NCBI RefSeq assembly: GCF_004193775.1
Contig: NC_041020.1
Span: 10,547,198 to 10,611,197 of the forward strand
Length of the DNA stretch: 64,000 nt
Reading direction: 5' to 3'
Origin: Glycine soja
Taxonomy: Eukaryota > Streptophyta > Magnoliopsida > Fabales > Fabaceae
Part shown: positions 24,494 through 37,221 of the stretch, piece after piece
Position numbering within the stretch: position 1 is the first letter of the stretch
Layout: each line of letters begins with the position of its first letter
Translations under genes and position numbers: made by a program
The notes under the pieces: generated by a model
Database searches by the model: none
Told to the model about the DNA's origin: nothing
What the model saw: only the letters and a program-made list of their open reading frames with translations

Positions 24494-25819
24494 TGTTGCA
24501 ACCTACCATTCAACGGGAGGGCAAAAACATATAAATGAAAGAAAAGCACGTTCTTCTCCTAGGGAGAAAACACGTGGGAGTTTCCACCAACGTTTGTTGG
24601 AGAAAAACATTAGAAAAACCAAAAAGAAGTATGCGAATTTTGAAAATAAGGGTTCAGGAGTTGTTTACGCATAGGGAATGTATTAGCACCTCACGCGCCC
24701 GTCACAAGGGACGGTAGCCTTTAATCGAGTGTGCGTAGCATGACTTCAAAATTATTTATTTTCCCTTTTTAATATTTTTTTATATTTTTTTGGGATCAAC
24801 AAGGGTGTTGCCCTTGCTCCTATGTATCCTCAGGTGCGATGAGAAATTCAGACCTACGTAGTTCTTTAGGTCTGAATGTTTGTGTGTTAAATTGATTTTA
24901 TGTTTTTGAAAGATTCATTTTAATTGCGAACAAAAAAATCGTTTAAGGCGTTGGACCTTGAAATGATGTTTTAAATTTTGAAAAGCGGAGAGAATCGTTA
25001 AGGCATTGGACCTTGAAACGATCTTTTAGATTTGAAAAGCATACAGAATCGTTAAGGCGTTGGACCTTGAAACGATCTCAAGTGATATTTGATAAAAAGA
25101 AGTTAGTTATGAGTTGGTTTTATCTTGGTTTTGTTTATTAACTTTCAATCTTTTTAAAGACAACTTTACAACACTAGTGATCGGTTAAGATTGAACTTTA
25201 CAAAGAAAAATGAGATCGTCGATGATAGATGGAGGAAATAAATATGCACAAAACAATAAGGGGGATCCCTAAGGGTGCATAGATCACATTCAAATCTTAA
25301 AAACAAAACTAACCGATGGTCGCACGAAGTACGATGTAGAAGTTGATCACAATCACGATTCGGTAGCGCCTCAGCTTCATTTTCCTCTTCTTTCTTCTTC
25401 TTCTCCCTTATTTCTCTCAATGTTGAATGCTAGACCTCCCCTCAACCTCCCTATCACGCCTATTTATAGGAAAATGGGCAATTAGGACAATGGCAGCTTG
25501 CCCAAGTGAGCTAGAGCTCGCCTAGGCGAGCTGATGCTTACTCCTAAAGTAACTGGCTCGCCCAGGCGAGTTGGTTACTTCACCTTGAAGTCTTTTGAGA
25601 GCCCAGGCGAGCCAGAGGCTAGCCTGGGCGAGCTAGGGTCCAGGAAACTCAATAAAAAAAATCCTTTTGCCCCTCCTTTTTGGTATCTTTCGCATTCCTG
25701 ATTGAAACACTGAATGGTTCCTTGCTTTGCACTGTAACTGGTGTTCAATACTATAAGTCAACTAGCAAGGATCAAAAGATCAACGAATGATAGTCCCCAG
25801 ACAAAATTAGGGTATGACA
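24494..25819 (-). repeat. LTR (gypsy family D), nested solo copy
   Basis: It is related to 11183-12372. On the minus strand it starts TGTCATACCC (25819) and ends GGTTGCAACA (24494). A TATA box (CCTATAAATAGGCG, minus, about 25458-25475) is preceded by five GCTCGCCYAGGCGAGC-type palindromes at centres 25503.5, 25523.5, 25563.5, 25604.5 and 25625.5, that is multiples of 20-21 bp. Downstream of the TATA box, three copies of an ATCGTT-TAAGG...CCTTG-AACGAT stem-loop lie at about 24938-24966, 24993-25022 and 25047-25076. The flanks gtagt and tcagc do not form a target duplication, so an old rearrangement is possible. Confidence 0.75.
25496..25633 (-). promoter_or_regulatory. U3 palindrome array of family D LTR
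   Basis: Five copies of a 16-bp palindrome close to GCTCGCCTAGGCGAGC lie with centre distances 20, 40, 41 and 21. The array sits upstream of the minus-strand TATA box. It is sequence-unrelated to the AATCGATT arrays but has the same two-turn spacing. Confidence 0.8.
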
Positions 25820-26635
25820 TCAGCTAGCCAATGAGAAATAAGTAAGAATTAGTAATTGAAACATTTAGGGTGTGAGTGAGACTTGGTAAACAACCACTTC
25901 GTGGTGGTTAGTAGAATTGTGTGTGACTTCTTATGTTATTCTTGGTATCATTTGACAAAGCTGAAAGATTCATCCCTATGTTTTATTTTTTTAGGACTAG
26001 GCAGCAGTAGCTATAGAGATCATGGAGATATCGACTTCTTCGCCTTTGTCGTCCTCGTCACCATTACATTGAGCTGAGGTTTAGTTGACATGCATGATTG
26101 GAATTAGAGAACTATTATTTTTATATGAGTGGACCTAGGCTTAAGAACTTTTAGCATATGTAAATTTAGTCATTTCACTTTATCACAAATTGTATTTCTA
26201 TTATACTTTGGATTGTACATATTACCCTGTGCAAAGAAACATCTATGCATGATACTCTTTACTTCATGTATATATGTATAATTTGTAAACCAAAAATGCT
26301 TTTCTTTTTGTTTACTTGCTTTTTAATGTAAGATTCTAAGCGAGACAACACTACATGTTTATTTTAAAAAATTTAAAGGATAAGTTTTATTTAATACGTG
26401 GTGTCAACTTTCAAAGTTAATCTATACAAGTCTTAAAAACTTATGTAAAAGTCCACTTCAAGTTTTAAAAACTTATGTATAAGTCCACTTCAAGTTTTAA
26501 AAACTTATGTAAAAGTCCACTTCACGTTTTCTTAATTTATAGCCTTTAAGTAATTAAAATGGAAGTAACTCGTTTAAGAGATTAAAATATGTTTAAAATC
26601 TCAATTTTATGTAAACTCGAAATTAGGTTGTTACA

Positions 26636-26961
26636 CCCTCTTCTCAAGCTCTACCTTTATATATTTTAAAGTTGAAAAACTCTCAAAACACCTTGTGTAT
26701 CCTAAGAGAAAAGACTAAGTATTTCATTTGTATAATCGCCTTTAAGACGTTAAGAACTAGTTAGTGAACAAACTAATCCACAACAAATCTTCTGATTTGT
26801 TTAGAGTCAATAGTGGCTTGGTAGAACAAAGAATACTAGGTGGTTATTAGGCTTGGTGTAAGCTTTGGTTGTAAGAGCTAGAAGTAACAGTGAACAATAC
26901 TTATAACTTTGTTTAAAGTTAGTAGAACTTGGTAGGTTATCAAGAATTGGACGCATTCTCA
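26636..26961 (+). repeat. Probable 3' LTR of the old copia element, second part
   Basis: Non-coding. It starts with a TATA-like site and 'aaactctcaaaacacc', typical of an LTR U3/R border. It is cut by the MITE at 26970. The right end of the LTR could not be fixed. Confidence 0.4.
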
Positions 26962-26969
26962 GTGATAGA

Positions 26970-27617
26970 TAGGGGTGGGAATAGGTCAGGTCAGCCTACA
27001 GGGGCCTACGACCTGGCCTACATAAAACCTGGCCTAGACTGACCTATTTAATTAAAAGGTTAGGCTCAAGCTTTTTTAAAAGCCTATTAAATTAAATAGA
27101 TCAGGCTTAGGCTTATTAAAAAAACCTTATAAGCCTGATAGGCCGGCCTATATATATGTATATATACTTATATTATTTTTTGGGTACCAATTTATACTTA
27201 TATTATTTTTTGGGTACAAATAATTTTTTTTTGAAATTAGCAGACTTTGATTACACATTACTTCTCCATAACTTCCATTCCTATAATCAAGTAAGACTTT
27301 AATTATAATTTAGGTGTGAGTCATGTGCCCCTTTATATTCCTCATTATTTTTATTGGCTTTCCTATTCCTATTAACGTTTCCTTTTCCTATAACTTTCTT
27401 ATTACGTTTTTACTCCCGAGCAAAGAAATATTAAAGATTTAATGTGAAAAAGGCTTTTAAAAAGGCTATCAGGCCATGCTAAGCTTTTAAAAAGGTCAGA
27501 CCGAGCCAAAATAAAGTCTTTGATAGGCTATAGGTCAGGCTCGGGCCTCAAAAATTCATCGTAGGTTAGGCTCAGGCCTTTTAAAGCCTAGTCTGACCTG
27601 GCCTATTCCCACCCCTA
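26970..27617. mobile_element. hAT-type MITE, TSD gtgataga
   Basis: The 648-bp insert has terminal inverted repeats starting TAGGGGTGGGAATAGG and ending with the complement CCTATTCCCACCCCTA. It is flanked by the exact 8-bp duplication gtgataga (26962-26969 and 27618-27625). An 8-bp duplication and these ends are typical of hAT elements. It is rich in AGGCCTG/CAGGCCT words on both sides, so it can fold. There is no transposase, hence it is non-autonomous. Confidence 0.95.
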
Positions 27618-27649
27618 GTGATAGAGACGAACTAATATAAAATTACAAT

Positions 27650-27775
27650 AAGCTAATCAAGTTGCTCATGTCTTAGCTGACTATATTTCATGTTAGTACT
27701 CAATATTTTGAGCATGTTACTAATTGAATTGATGCCATTATTTTGAACGAAGTAATACAAGCTTCTTGCAATAAA
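27650..27775 (+). pseudogene. Scrap of a reverse-transcriptase-like RNase H domain
   Basis: The text ANQVAHVLADYISC, then after a stop and frame change IDAIILNEV, follows the C-terminal signature of the RVT_3 RNase H domain found in plant LINE elements and related cellular genes (NxVAHxLA... then IxxxIxNE). Only about 40 residues remain. It could equally be from a LINE or a host RNase H-like gene. Confidence 0.35.
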
Positions 27776-28734
27776 AGAAATTAACAGTGAAAATATTAGC
27801 TACTTGATCTTTTTTTTTAATTGTTATTAGTGTAAAATATCTATTAGTGTTATCGATAATTAACCTTTATTTAAAAATTTAGCTAATTATCTTTAGTGAA
27901 ATGTACTTCTTTCTAATAATATTTTTTTTCCATTCATAAAATTGAGTTCAAATCCACTTCAAATTATTGATTGGTATTTGGTGTAAAAATCCAAGAAAAA
28001 CTTGTGCAAATTATATAATCAAAAGATAGATTCAAAGGGACAAAAAAGGAATACACGGGGGGATTGGAGTGTAGGCATGATTCCAAAAATATTGAGTGGC
28101 ACCATGACCAGTGGGGTTTGTGCGTAATTTCCCAAAAGCTCAGCAAAACCATATTCCAATGCATGTTGGTATTTTCGGTGAAGACGAAACTCAATATAAA
28201 GCATATTCTTCAAAGAATATCGAAGCTCTTTTTGTCTATTTTGTGAAGATATTGAGATGGGTCCCCACTTTGATTTTCTATTTGTTTGTTGGCCAAGTAT
28301 AGCATCAAGTTTATTACTAAATCCAATATTATTTTGCTGCTTGTTATCAAAGCCGATGGATTAAGTTTATTTAAAGAATCCGATGGATTAATTAGTGCAT
28401 ATATAATAGGAACTTTATTGTTATGTTGTTTTTTTATTGAGTCCGCTGGTTCCCTGATTCAGATTCATGGGTAGAATTAGATCTTAATTCTTAATGGATT
28501 TTAGATTCCTCGTATTCTCAATTTTAATATATTTATCTTGTTGCTGAAAAATAAAAGAGTATAGTATTTACTGGTGTATAAAGTCATTATCACTTTTTCA
28601 TCTTCTTTTGGCACGAATTTCAACATAATTATTGTTTACAAAATTGAATCAAGATTTAAAACATTAAAGACGGAAATTCAAGGGTTTTACATTAAATTGA
28701 AAGCATCTATAAAATATGGATGACTAAATTAAAT
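27776..28734. other. Non-coding stretch
   Basis: AT-rich sequence. Short overlapping frames on both strands at 27964-28302 occupy the same bases in four frames and look fortuitous. I see no RNA gene, repeat array or transposon end here. Confidence 0.5.
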
Positions 28735-30185
28735 TTATAGCAATTACACCACACGCACGAGCTTTTATCAAATTACATATAGTTTCATCTTTTTTTTAAA
28801 AAAAAAAATTACACTTACCTCCTTTAAATTTAAAAATATTACATTAACACTCCCATATGTGTTTGGAACCATTATACTCACATCCTCTTTAAATCTTACA
28901 CTAACACCTGCTACAAGGAAGTGAAAGTAATGGTTAAAAAAGTAAAAAGTACTTGTGTAGTTGTATAAAATCTAAAGAAGTGTTGATGCTCATAAATTTA
29001 AGTTTAATAGTATATGTGTTGAACTTGTATAATTTTAACATTTGAGCAAATTATAGCAATAGCCCCTAGGCTTTTATCAAATTATGCATAATCACATCCT
29101 TTATGAGTTTTTTTAGTTTAAAAATATTACACTAATACCTCTTTATATGTTTGAAAACATATCACTAATGCCCAATGGCAGATGCACACATGTGAGAGCG
29201 TGAGGGCAATTGCCACAAGATTTTATTTTTTTATTTGTATGTGTAATAGAAGTTTTTTTTTGCTCCCATTAAAAAATAAGTATTGTCCCATAAGATAATT
29301 GTTTTATATGAATATAAAACATATAAAAATATAAAATGAAAAAAGAGGGAATAAATTGATACTAAATTTACTACTTTATCCTTTGAATTTTTAGGTTTAA
29401 TTACTATTTTTGTTATAAGTTTATTTTTAGGTTTAATTTGATCCTTTAATTTATTTATTAGATTCAATTTGGTGTCTTTATTTTTTAAGAGGTCTAACTA
29501 GGTCTTGGTTCCATTTTTTCTCTGATATGTCAGAAAAATGAGATCAAAATTGATTTTAGATGACATCAAATTGAATCCATTTAAAAAAATAAAAGACTCA
29601 TTAGAACATTAAAAAATGATTCACTAAATTGAACATAATAAATAAATTAAGAAAAACTTTATTTTGAGTTCCTAATAAAATTATTCTTTGCATTGAGTTC
29701 TCAATAAAACAAAAAATTTGTTTTTATTTTTGTTATTTTGTTTTATCCCTTCTAATATATCTATTTTTTCATTTTTGTTCCTGTAATATTTAAATCATTT
29801 ATTATTAGTCCTTATCAAATATTTTGTAAAGGGACTAATACAAAAGAACAAAAATAAAAAATATAGATATATTAGACAAACTAAAAGAAAATAATAATGA
29901 TTATTTTTTTGTTTTAGTAGAAACTTAATAGAAAAAATATTAGAGATCCAAAATAAGATTTACTAATTTATTATAGATGAAAAATATATTTAAATATATT
30001 TTTAATCAAATTAGAACTATTTCTTATCCCACAGATAAAACTTTCTACATCTATAACTGTTAACCGTCTCTCAAATCTTATACTAATACTCCTTATAAAA
30101 GAGATGAATGTAACGATTAAAAAAGTAATAAATATTTATATAATTATACAAAATTAGGTATATGTTATTGTAATTTGCTCTAAAA
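28735..30185. repeat. AT-rich MITE-like repeat(s)
   Basis: The words 'tatagcaattacacc...ttttatcaaattac' (28737 on) and 'tatagcaatagcccct...ttttatcaaatta' (29050 on) are direct repeats. The left end GAGCAAATTATAG (29044) reappears inverted as TAATTTGCTC at 30171-30180. 'cttayactaa..cacc' blocks are repeated at about 28890 and 30090. This looks like two related non-autonomous elements, one nested in or next to the other. No target duplication was resolved and the superfamily is unknown. A further copy of the GAGCAAATT end is at about 36204-36214. Confidence 0.4.
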
Positions 30186-30591
30186 AATTATTAGTTAGGA
30201 CCGGGAACAGTATCCTATATATTGAAGTTTCACGTCTAAAGAATAAGTTTTTTTTTTTACTTGTGTAATATATCTAGCGAGAATACCTTTTATATCTGAA
30301 AACAAAAAGAATAAATATGTTAAATCTTATTATAAATTGTCCAGATTAAAATTCATAAATTATGTAATTGAGAGGGTTTAATTCAGCTAGTTGAACGGGA
30401 TGTATAAATTGTTATAAACCTCTAAATAATTTTAGATTCGTATGGATAAAAACACATAAATTTTGAAGGTGATTATATTTATCTTTTGATTATCTTATAA
30501 TTTTTGGTAAAAAAATTAGCAAAAGGAATTCATTGACCAAAAAAATTATGACCTAAATTCATTCTTATTTTTACATAATAAAGCCAGTATT

Positions 30592-30594
<3 letters not shown>

Positions 30595-30657
<63 letters not shown>
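30595..30657. repeat. (AT)n microsatellite
   Basis: Pure AT repeat of about 63 bases. Confidence 0.95.
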
Positions 30658-30660
<3 letters not shown>

Positions 30661-32002
30661 CGACCAATCGCGTTTGCTTTTTAAAATTCAATAAGATGTC
30701 GATAAATTAATCTATTTTTACATATACCATGTGTGTGTCTTTTTCTTTTACAATCAAATTCTTGTTCTACCAATCACGTTTGTTGTTTTCCAAAACACAA
30801 TGAGATCTCTACATAATTTAATATTTTGCATTATCCACTATAAGAAAAAATCAATGCTTGTGAATGAAAATGGGAAGTAGCACCCTAACAAACAATCAAC
30901 AAAGAAAGACAGCGCACATGTGATGTGCTGTGTTTGCTTGTACTTTGAAAGAATGTTTATGCGTCGCCAGCACATTCTTCCCAACTAATCGCGGTATTAA
31001 CTTATATGCCCGTTTAAGAAGAAACACGATTAACAACAAACTATTACAGAGCTTTTATGAAATTATTAGATTAATTAAGGATAATAGAAGTAATAGGTCA
31101 ACGAAATTGGAAAGGTTTGTTGATCAAATTGTAAACACAATTACGGCTGAGTAGATTGTAGGTGATGGGATTGGCCTTCAATTACCCACCATTTTGGATT
31201 GGCTTATTTGTCCATTTCACTTTCAGTGAAACAACTTTGAAGATAAGGAAAACTACGAAATTTTTGAAGATGGGCATAGCATCCAACAAATCTCTGTCAT
31301 GTCTAATAAATTGAAAGAAAGAAAACGAACTTTGTTCAGATAAATTAAAAGAATAACAACGGAGAAATAGGAAAGAATTTATTTTCTTTCGTAGTTAAAT
31401 ATGGAGAGGGAGCTTATTAGCTTATCATAAATAAGACCATTCAATTATATCTACTGGATTAAAATTAAGGGTTTAAATTGTGTAATTAATACAAATTATA
31501 AATTCTTAAATAATCCTTAATTAAAAGAAAAAACCACATAAAATTTATAAAATTAAATGTGAAACATGATGTGTCAATTTTAATTTAATTAGTGCAATTG
31601 AATGTTCTCATTTCTCACCATTCAAATTTTAAATATTGACATATTGTTAAATATATATATTTTTTTAAAAAAAAATGAGATTTTAAGATTGTTGTAGTTT
31701 AATTTAACTAGTGTGCAGTGACTCGTGCATCGCACCAGTTATAAATTTTATTTATTAATGTTATATGTATAATTATATAATTAAAAAAATTAAATAATCT
31801 ACACCTATAATATTATAATAGCACTATTCAAATTAAAGTCGTTATTATAAATATTTGTCTAAGTTGTTGTCACTAAAAACAAAACAAAATAAGTAAAAAA
31901 AATTAATTAGATAAATTCATATTAAAAATATTTAACTAAATTGTTGTATTCATCCTAAAATACATGCAACTTCTTGGGGAATTAATTATAGTTTCATAGA
32001 AA

Positions 32003-32148
32003 TCATTTGAAAAGAGTTGAGGCATTACTCATTAGCCCATATAACGTAGAAGCAACAGCCCTTGCCAAAGCATTTTTAGGCTCAACTGCATTGATATGCT
32101 GCCATGTTTGAGATGAGAATTCTGGGTGACATTCTTTGGTTAACACGT
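32003..32148 (-). pseudogene. Coding-like scrap of unknown protein
   Basis: On the minus strand an open stretch of about 48 codons reads with a protein-like composition (CHPEFSSQTWQHINAVEP, then ALARAVASTLYGLMSN, ending TLFK and TGA). It is more GC-rich than its surroundings. Upstream lies a T/A-rich stretch and AG dinucleotides that could be a splice acceptor, so it could be the last exon of a captured or lost gene. I do not recognise the family. Confidence 0.3.
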
Positions 32149-34805
32149 TATATATATATGTTTTGATTCAATTAATTTATTTTAACAATCTCTTCATCAA
32201 TTTCAAAATTCTTATCTCTTCAATTTATTTAATTATAATAAAATAAAATAAAAACTTATTAATATAAATATATCTACTATTATATTTTATTTTCTTAAAT
32301 ATACATGATAAATTTATTGGTATATTCTCTTTCGTGCCCAAAAACATCTCCTTCACGCAAAATTAACTAAGGCAGGTACCATTTCCAATTGGTGGTCACG
32401 TATGTGGACTATGGTAGAACATGCAGATGGACAAACTCTTCATGATAAGTCAAACAAGAAATTAAGACAAAAAAATCCAAAACTGTAAAAGGTTGTCTTC
32501 CAACTTAATATTAATAAGCAATCTCCAGCAGGTATGTTTAGGAGGCAGGAGAAGACACCAGGAAACTTTCACGTCCCCATCTTTTTGGCTTTCTTCTATG
32601 CCTAGTCTCCTAAACTTCTCATTCGGCCGTATAAAGAAATCACAAAATAGAGTGGAGACTACACTTGTTTTAATTTTTAAATATCCTGTGGACGGTTGAA
32701 CCAAGGTTGATAGGACAGGCATGACTCGAGGCCAATTTAATAAGAGTAATTGTATTTAATTAGAAAAAATTATTGTGACACTCGTTCAATTTTGAATAAC
32801 ATTTCCTCGGATCCGTTCATTTGCGGTGAAAAAATCGAAAAAAAGTAAAATGAACAATAAAATGAAATAAGACCCGCACTTTAATACTTTATTTTAATTT
32901 AATTTATTTCATTTCACTTTCATTCTACTTTATGAATCTTTATTTATTTACCTGTATATAATATTCTCTTAGTTATGGACTTATATTAGGCTTTGAAACC
33001 AACAAATTGTTAGTCAAAGTGATAATAATTTTTTTTTAAGTAAGATTTTGGATTTAAATTTTATAAATAAAAAAAATATAATTGAAAGAAAAAGATTCAT
33101 TAAAGGTAATCAATTATATTTTTATTAATAATTAATAAAATTGATAAATAGTTCATATAAATAACATGATTAAAAAGAACTTAATATTAGGCTTTGGAAG
33201 TGCAAACAGTTTTTTTCTTTTTTAAAAAATAATGCTTTGATATTGAGGTTATTCGCTTATCTAAAACATAGCAGCATGACTTATGACTCTAAACTAGTCG
33301 ACAGCAAGAAGGCGATTTTTTTTAATTAATCCTTCTTCACAGAAAGAACTACTACAATTTAGCAGCAATAAAAGTGTATATATATTTAAACAAAGACCGG
33401 AAAGCAACAGCTATACCAACCAGAAAGTGCAAGTTTTTTAAATCATGGAGAAGACAAATTCGTATCTTACTTTTTGCGTCCATGAGAGTTTAGTCACAAT
33501 GTTACAAAGAATTTAAAAACATTTCTTCTTTTTTTCTTATGTTTTCTTTTATAAAAGCAGCAGCGGGGATTGCTTGGTTTTAGCAACGGTATGCCAAAAT
33601 TGGCATTTTATTATTATGGGTAGTTTCGTTGCTATTGGCCGAAAGAATAATGATTGAAAGGAAGGAATTTCATTCTTTTATTAAAATGAACATTTTTAAG
33701 ATTTATTATATTTCTTATTAACTCATAATTTCTCTTGCGTTAAGAAATTAATTTTATTTTTTATTCCATTTAAATATTATTACTTGAATTTAATTTAGTT
33801 TGAATTTGAATTTTAATATAAATTTTGATTTAATTTTTTACATTTTAAATTTTGATATATTATATTAAATTAAGGATTATTTTTTAAGATAATTTGAATT
33901 ATAAGATTATTATAATCTCAGTTAATCTATCTTAAGGATGTTTTAATATATCATATTAATAAAGATTATGTGTCTTGATTCAAATAGTTTTTTCTATAAT
34001 TTTTTTCTTAATATTCAATTAATCTATTTAATTTATTTTATATAATAAATAAAATGCTTACTATTTTATTTTTAAATATTAGTTAAATTTATATAATATT
34101 CTTAAAAAATTAATAACATCCAAATATATTTTATAAAATTTCTTTAAAATATTATTCTTAAATATGGGGAGATAATTTAATTAACAACCAAAGATTTGTC
34201 TAAAAACACCACCTTAACATTCTTCGGAATTGTTCTTGTCTTCTAAAAGCAATAATGACGAGAAGCATTAGTAGTTGACGGGTTTGGTTTTTCATTGGGC
34301 TAAACTGACCAATTTTGATTTGGTCCATACACGAAGCTTGTGGAGCGGATAATGGATATCACTTTCCTGCTCTAGCACTCTTTTGAAAATTGATTAGTTA
34401 ATTTATGGTCCAAAAAACAATGATCGATTCCTTACTTTAGAGAAGAGCTACTGAATATTGAAATTTAGCACTTTTGTATAGAGAAATTCCGCTGAAATGT
34501 AAATGAAAGCTGTTGAACAAGTCCACGCGAAAATGATAATGATTATTTCTTGATTACCATTCACCAGACAAAATGGTTTTGAATAGTCTTCTTTTGGGTC
34601 CATAAGATTTGAATAGTATATTAAAAAAAAAAAAGATTTGAATAGTTTACATGGCAAGAACTCCAAAATATTTTACGGGACTCAAGTATGATCTCTATAA
34701 TTTAATGGAGAAACCAAGCCTTGTCTTTTGGTGAAGAGAAACTTGTTCTAGAGTCTAGGCTTAACAATCAGGGTAATTTAACCATCATCTACAAGATGTC
34801 GGCCC

Positions 34806-36274
34806 ATGTTATTCTCACACCCAATTTTCCTATTCTCACACTCCCAACTTTTTTTTTTAATTTAATTTACCCAAATACCCTTAAAGGAACTAGTTTCCAT
34901 TATGGCACTATGCATAATACATCACAAAAACATATTTCCATTACATATCGCAAAGTCACTTCCCTATTCTAATTATAATTATAAACAATGGAAACTTATT
35001 TTAGTTATGTATTATACATAACCAAAATATACATAACGAAAATATATTTTCATGAAAAGTATTTATATATAAAACAAACAACAATGACTTCCTCTAAGTT
35101 TTACCATAATTACACGTGCATTTCCTTCTTTTTTTGACCCTATGGAAAATTTCCTAACTTTTTCATTCTCATAACAATGACACCCCTCTTCCCTAATAAA
35201 GTTAATTTTGTTTGTGTTTTTCTTAAAAAAGATTATCCCCAAAAAGCTTCCATCTTCTTCATTAAGTTGGGCACATATTCATCAGGCTTTCTCTCTTCCA
35301 AAAGCAATTGATCGATCAAGACTTTCAATATCTCAGAACAAATCAATATTTTGCATAAAAAATAAAAATTCATCATAAGCAAAATCACAATGCTTCTGCT
35401 TTACAATGGAGGAACAAGCGAAACCAAAATCCTACCCACAACAATCAACCAAGAATTTCAAAACAAAAGAATTTTATGACAAATAAATCAGAAAATCAAT
35501 AGAAGCTCAAACTTTTTCCACATAGATCCCTTTGTAAGACACACCCCACAATAGAGCCATTTCTTTTGTCCCCGCAAAGCTCTGAATCTATAAGCAAGTG
35601 AAAATTTCACCACAGAGCGATCAATGCCATAGTTTTTCCTTCTTGAAAAAGCACCATGGTCTATAGGGTTGAGATATTGTTGTCGTTGGCATCAATGTTG
35701 CCATTGTTGTAATGCTTGATGTGTAATCTTGGGCTTAGATCTGTATGGGATTTCCATTATGGTGGTCAAAACGCATATGTGATGATGACCACTTAGTCGC
35801 GCTGCTACGAAACCCTAGTCGCCCTAGTATAACATGTGAGTCACACTGCTAGAAAACCCCACTTTCCCCCAGTCGTACACATAAGGAAGCGATGCTACGA
35901 TAAACTAGTTGCCACCCCCGAACATGCGTTAAACACTATTACAAATCCCACAAAACATGCAATCCTTCAGAGGAACTTGGAGCCCCAGCATGAGCTATTG
36001 CGCATAAGGGGATTCATGCTGGTTGGCTCACTTAAGTGAAGGCTTTTTCAAGGTTTCAATACAAAAGGCATAAACATTAACGTAATTTAATTTTAAACAA
36101 GAAAACGAAGCTTGACGTCTTTATAGTAGCGGGTGCAAAAGAGATGATTTCAAACAGAGCGAGTGCATGTGTAATTAGGATAAAACTCAGGTAAGATCAC
36201 TACAATTTGCTCTAAAAAAGAATTTTAAAAAAAGTTGAAGTTTAAGAATAGAAAAAAGAAGTGAGAATAACATA
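34806..36274. mobile_element. Candidate TIR transposon carrying a coding-like scrap
   Basis: The left end ATGTTATTCTCAC (34806-34818) is repeated inverted as GTGAGAATAACAT (36261-36273). Similarity continues inward (left CCAATTTTCCTATTCT, right complement TTCTTTTTTCTATTCT). The flanks show no clear target duplication. The interior has no transposase. A 44-codon open piece (35233-35365, minus) looks protein-like. A non-autonomous element that captured a gene piece is possible. Confidence 0.35.
35233..35365 (-). pseudogene. Short coding-like piece inside the candidate TIR element
   Basis: The minus strand reads SEILKVLIDQLLLEERKPDE, then YVPNLMKKMEAFWG and a stop, an amphipathic, well-mixed composition unlike the surrounding AT-rich DNA. 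No start codon or family is recognised. Confidence 0.25.
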
Positions 36275-37221
36275 TGTTGCTTCGCAAATACATTTTCAAT
36301 TCACGCAGATCAAGCAATACCCATGGGTTTATGATGGGTTTAATTAAGTACAATTCGTTTCCAATTATTGGGAGCAACACACACAAGTTATGAGATGAGT
36401 ATTTCTATCGACACTACCACTTTTTCTATCATTACTTTCTTTAACTACTTTCTTTTTCTTTTTTAGAAATAAAGATAGAGGCACGAAATGCCTCTTTTTC
36501 AATTAGTAATAAACTAATAATAATACAAAATGAAAAATGTTCTCAAGTGCCCTTGGGGCCACCTCTTCTGCCACCTTTGTTGGCTTTCTTCCTTGGCGGC
36601 AGTCGCTCTTCGACCGAGTTACATCCAACTGCAAGACCCTCTTATGCCATCAACAAAAGTTATTGTATGACCTGATGACTATTTGTGCCTTCAGGTACAA
36701 CATTCATGTCCCATAATCTTTATGTGGACATTGACATCATTTGGAATCGATCCTACATAAATATTTAACGATACAATTAGTAATTATTTTTTCATTAAAA
36801 ATAAAACAAAATGATGACTATATTGTTTACATTACCTAACAGGAGTAAACATCACCTAGTATATAATATGGTATTTGACCACCAGGATGTGGTTGATGTT
36901 GAGGCTGAGGTGAAATACGTATAGGACTATGTGTTGGCTCTCCCTTCTGCGGTAGAATCATGTATGGATGTGAATGCTCGTAATACCAAGGCCGATAGTC
37001 TTTAGTATAGGCCCATGGAGCCCCATGTAGAACAACCTCGCCCAATGCCACCACATGCTACTCCCACTCGGCCCATGACTCACAACACTTCTCATATGCA
37101 GCAGGGCACTCAGGTGGGTCCAAGGTAATCCTCTGTATGTACCTGAATTGCCTCAAAACCCTTTCCGATAGATACGTCCACATGTATGTCCCATCTTTGA
37201 TGCAACTAGAGTACACTATAT

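Larger units (their letters stand above)
22239..26635 (+). repeat. Probable solo LTR (gypsy type), with another LTR nested in it
   Basis: The left end TGTAACACC and right end GGTTGTTACA resemble the ends of gypsy family A (TGTAATACC...TCGTTACA). Without the nested LTR it is about 3.07 kb, a normal length for that type. No gene is seen. It has an (AT)n run at 22264-22296, a C/A-rich stretch, a GA-rich stretch near 22850-22900, and AT-rich sequence. The flanks (cactt left, ccctc right) do not match well, so the target duplication is unproven. Confidence 0.45.
30186..34805. other. AT-rich intergenic DNA
   Basis: No credible gene apart from the scrap at 32003-32148. It contains an (AT)n run (30595-30657) and many T/A homopolymers. 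The frame 30930-31154 (74 codons) has no recognisable motif. Composition and lack of LTR words suggest old, decayed or low-copy DNA. Confidence 0.5.

Noticed and set aside
27964..28302. Overlapping short frames on both strands
   Set aside because: Four frames are open over the same bases, none with a motif; chance is the simpler reading.
30930..31154. 74-codon plus-strand frame
   Set aside because: No motif, no neighbour and no splice context. A nearby CACTATAAG word resembles a CACTA end, but no partner was found.
31690..31740. 'gtgcagtgactcgtgcatcgcac' as a transposon end
   Set aside because: A short GC-rich island in AT-rich DNA with no partner end or target duplication found.
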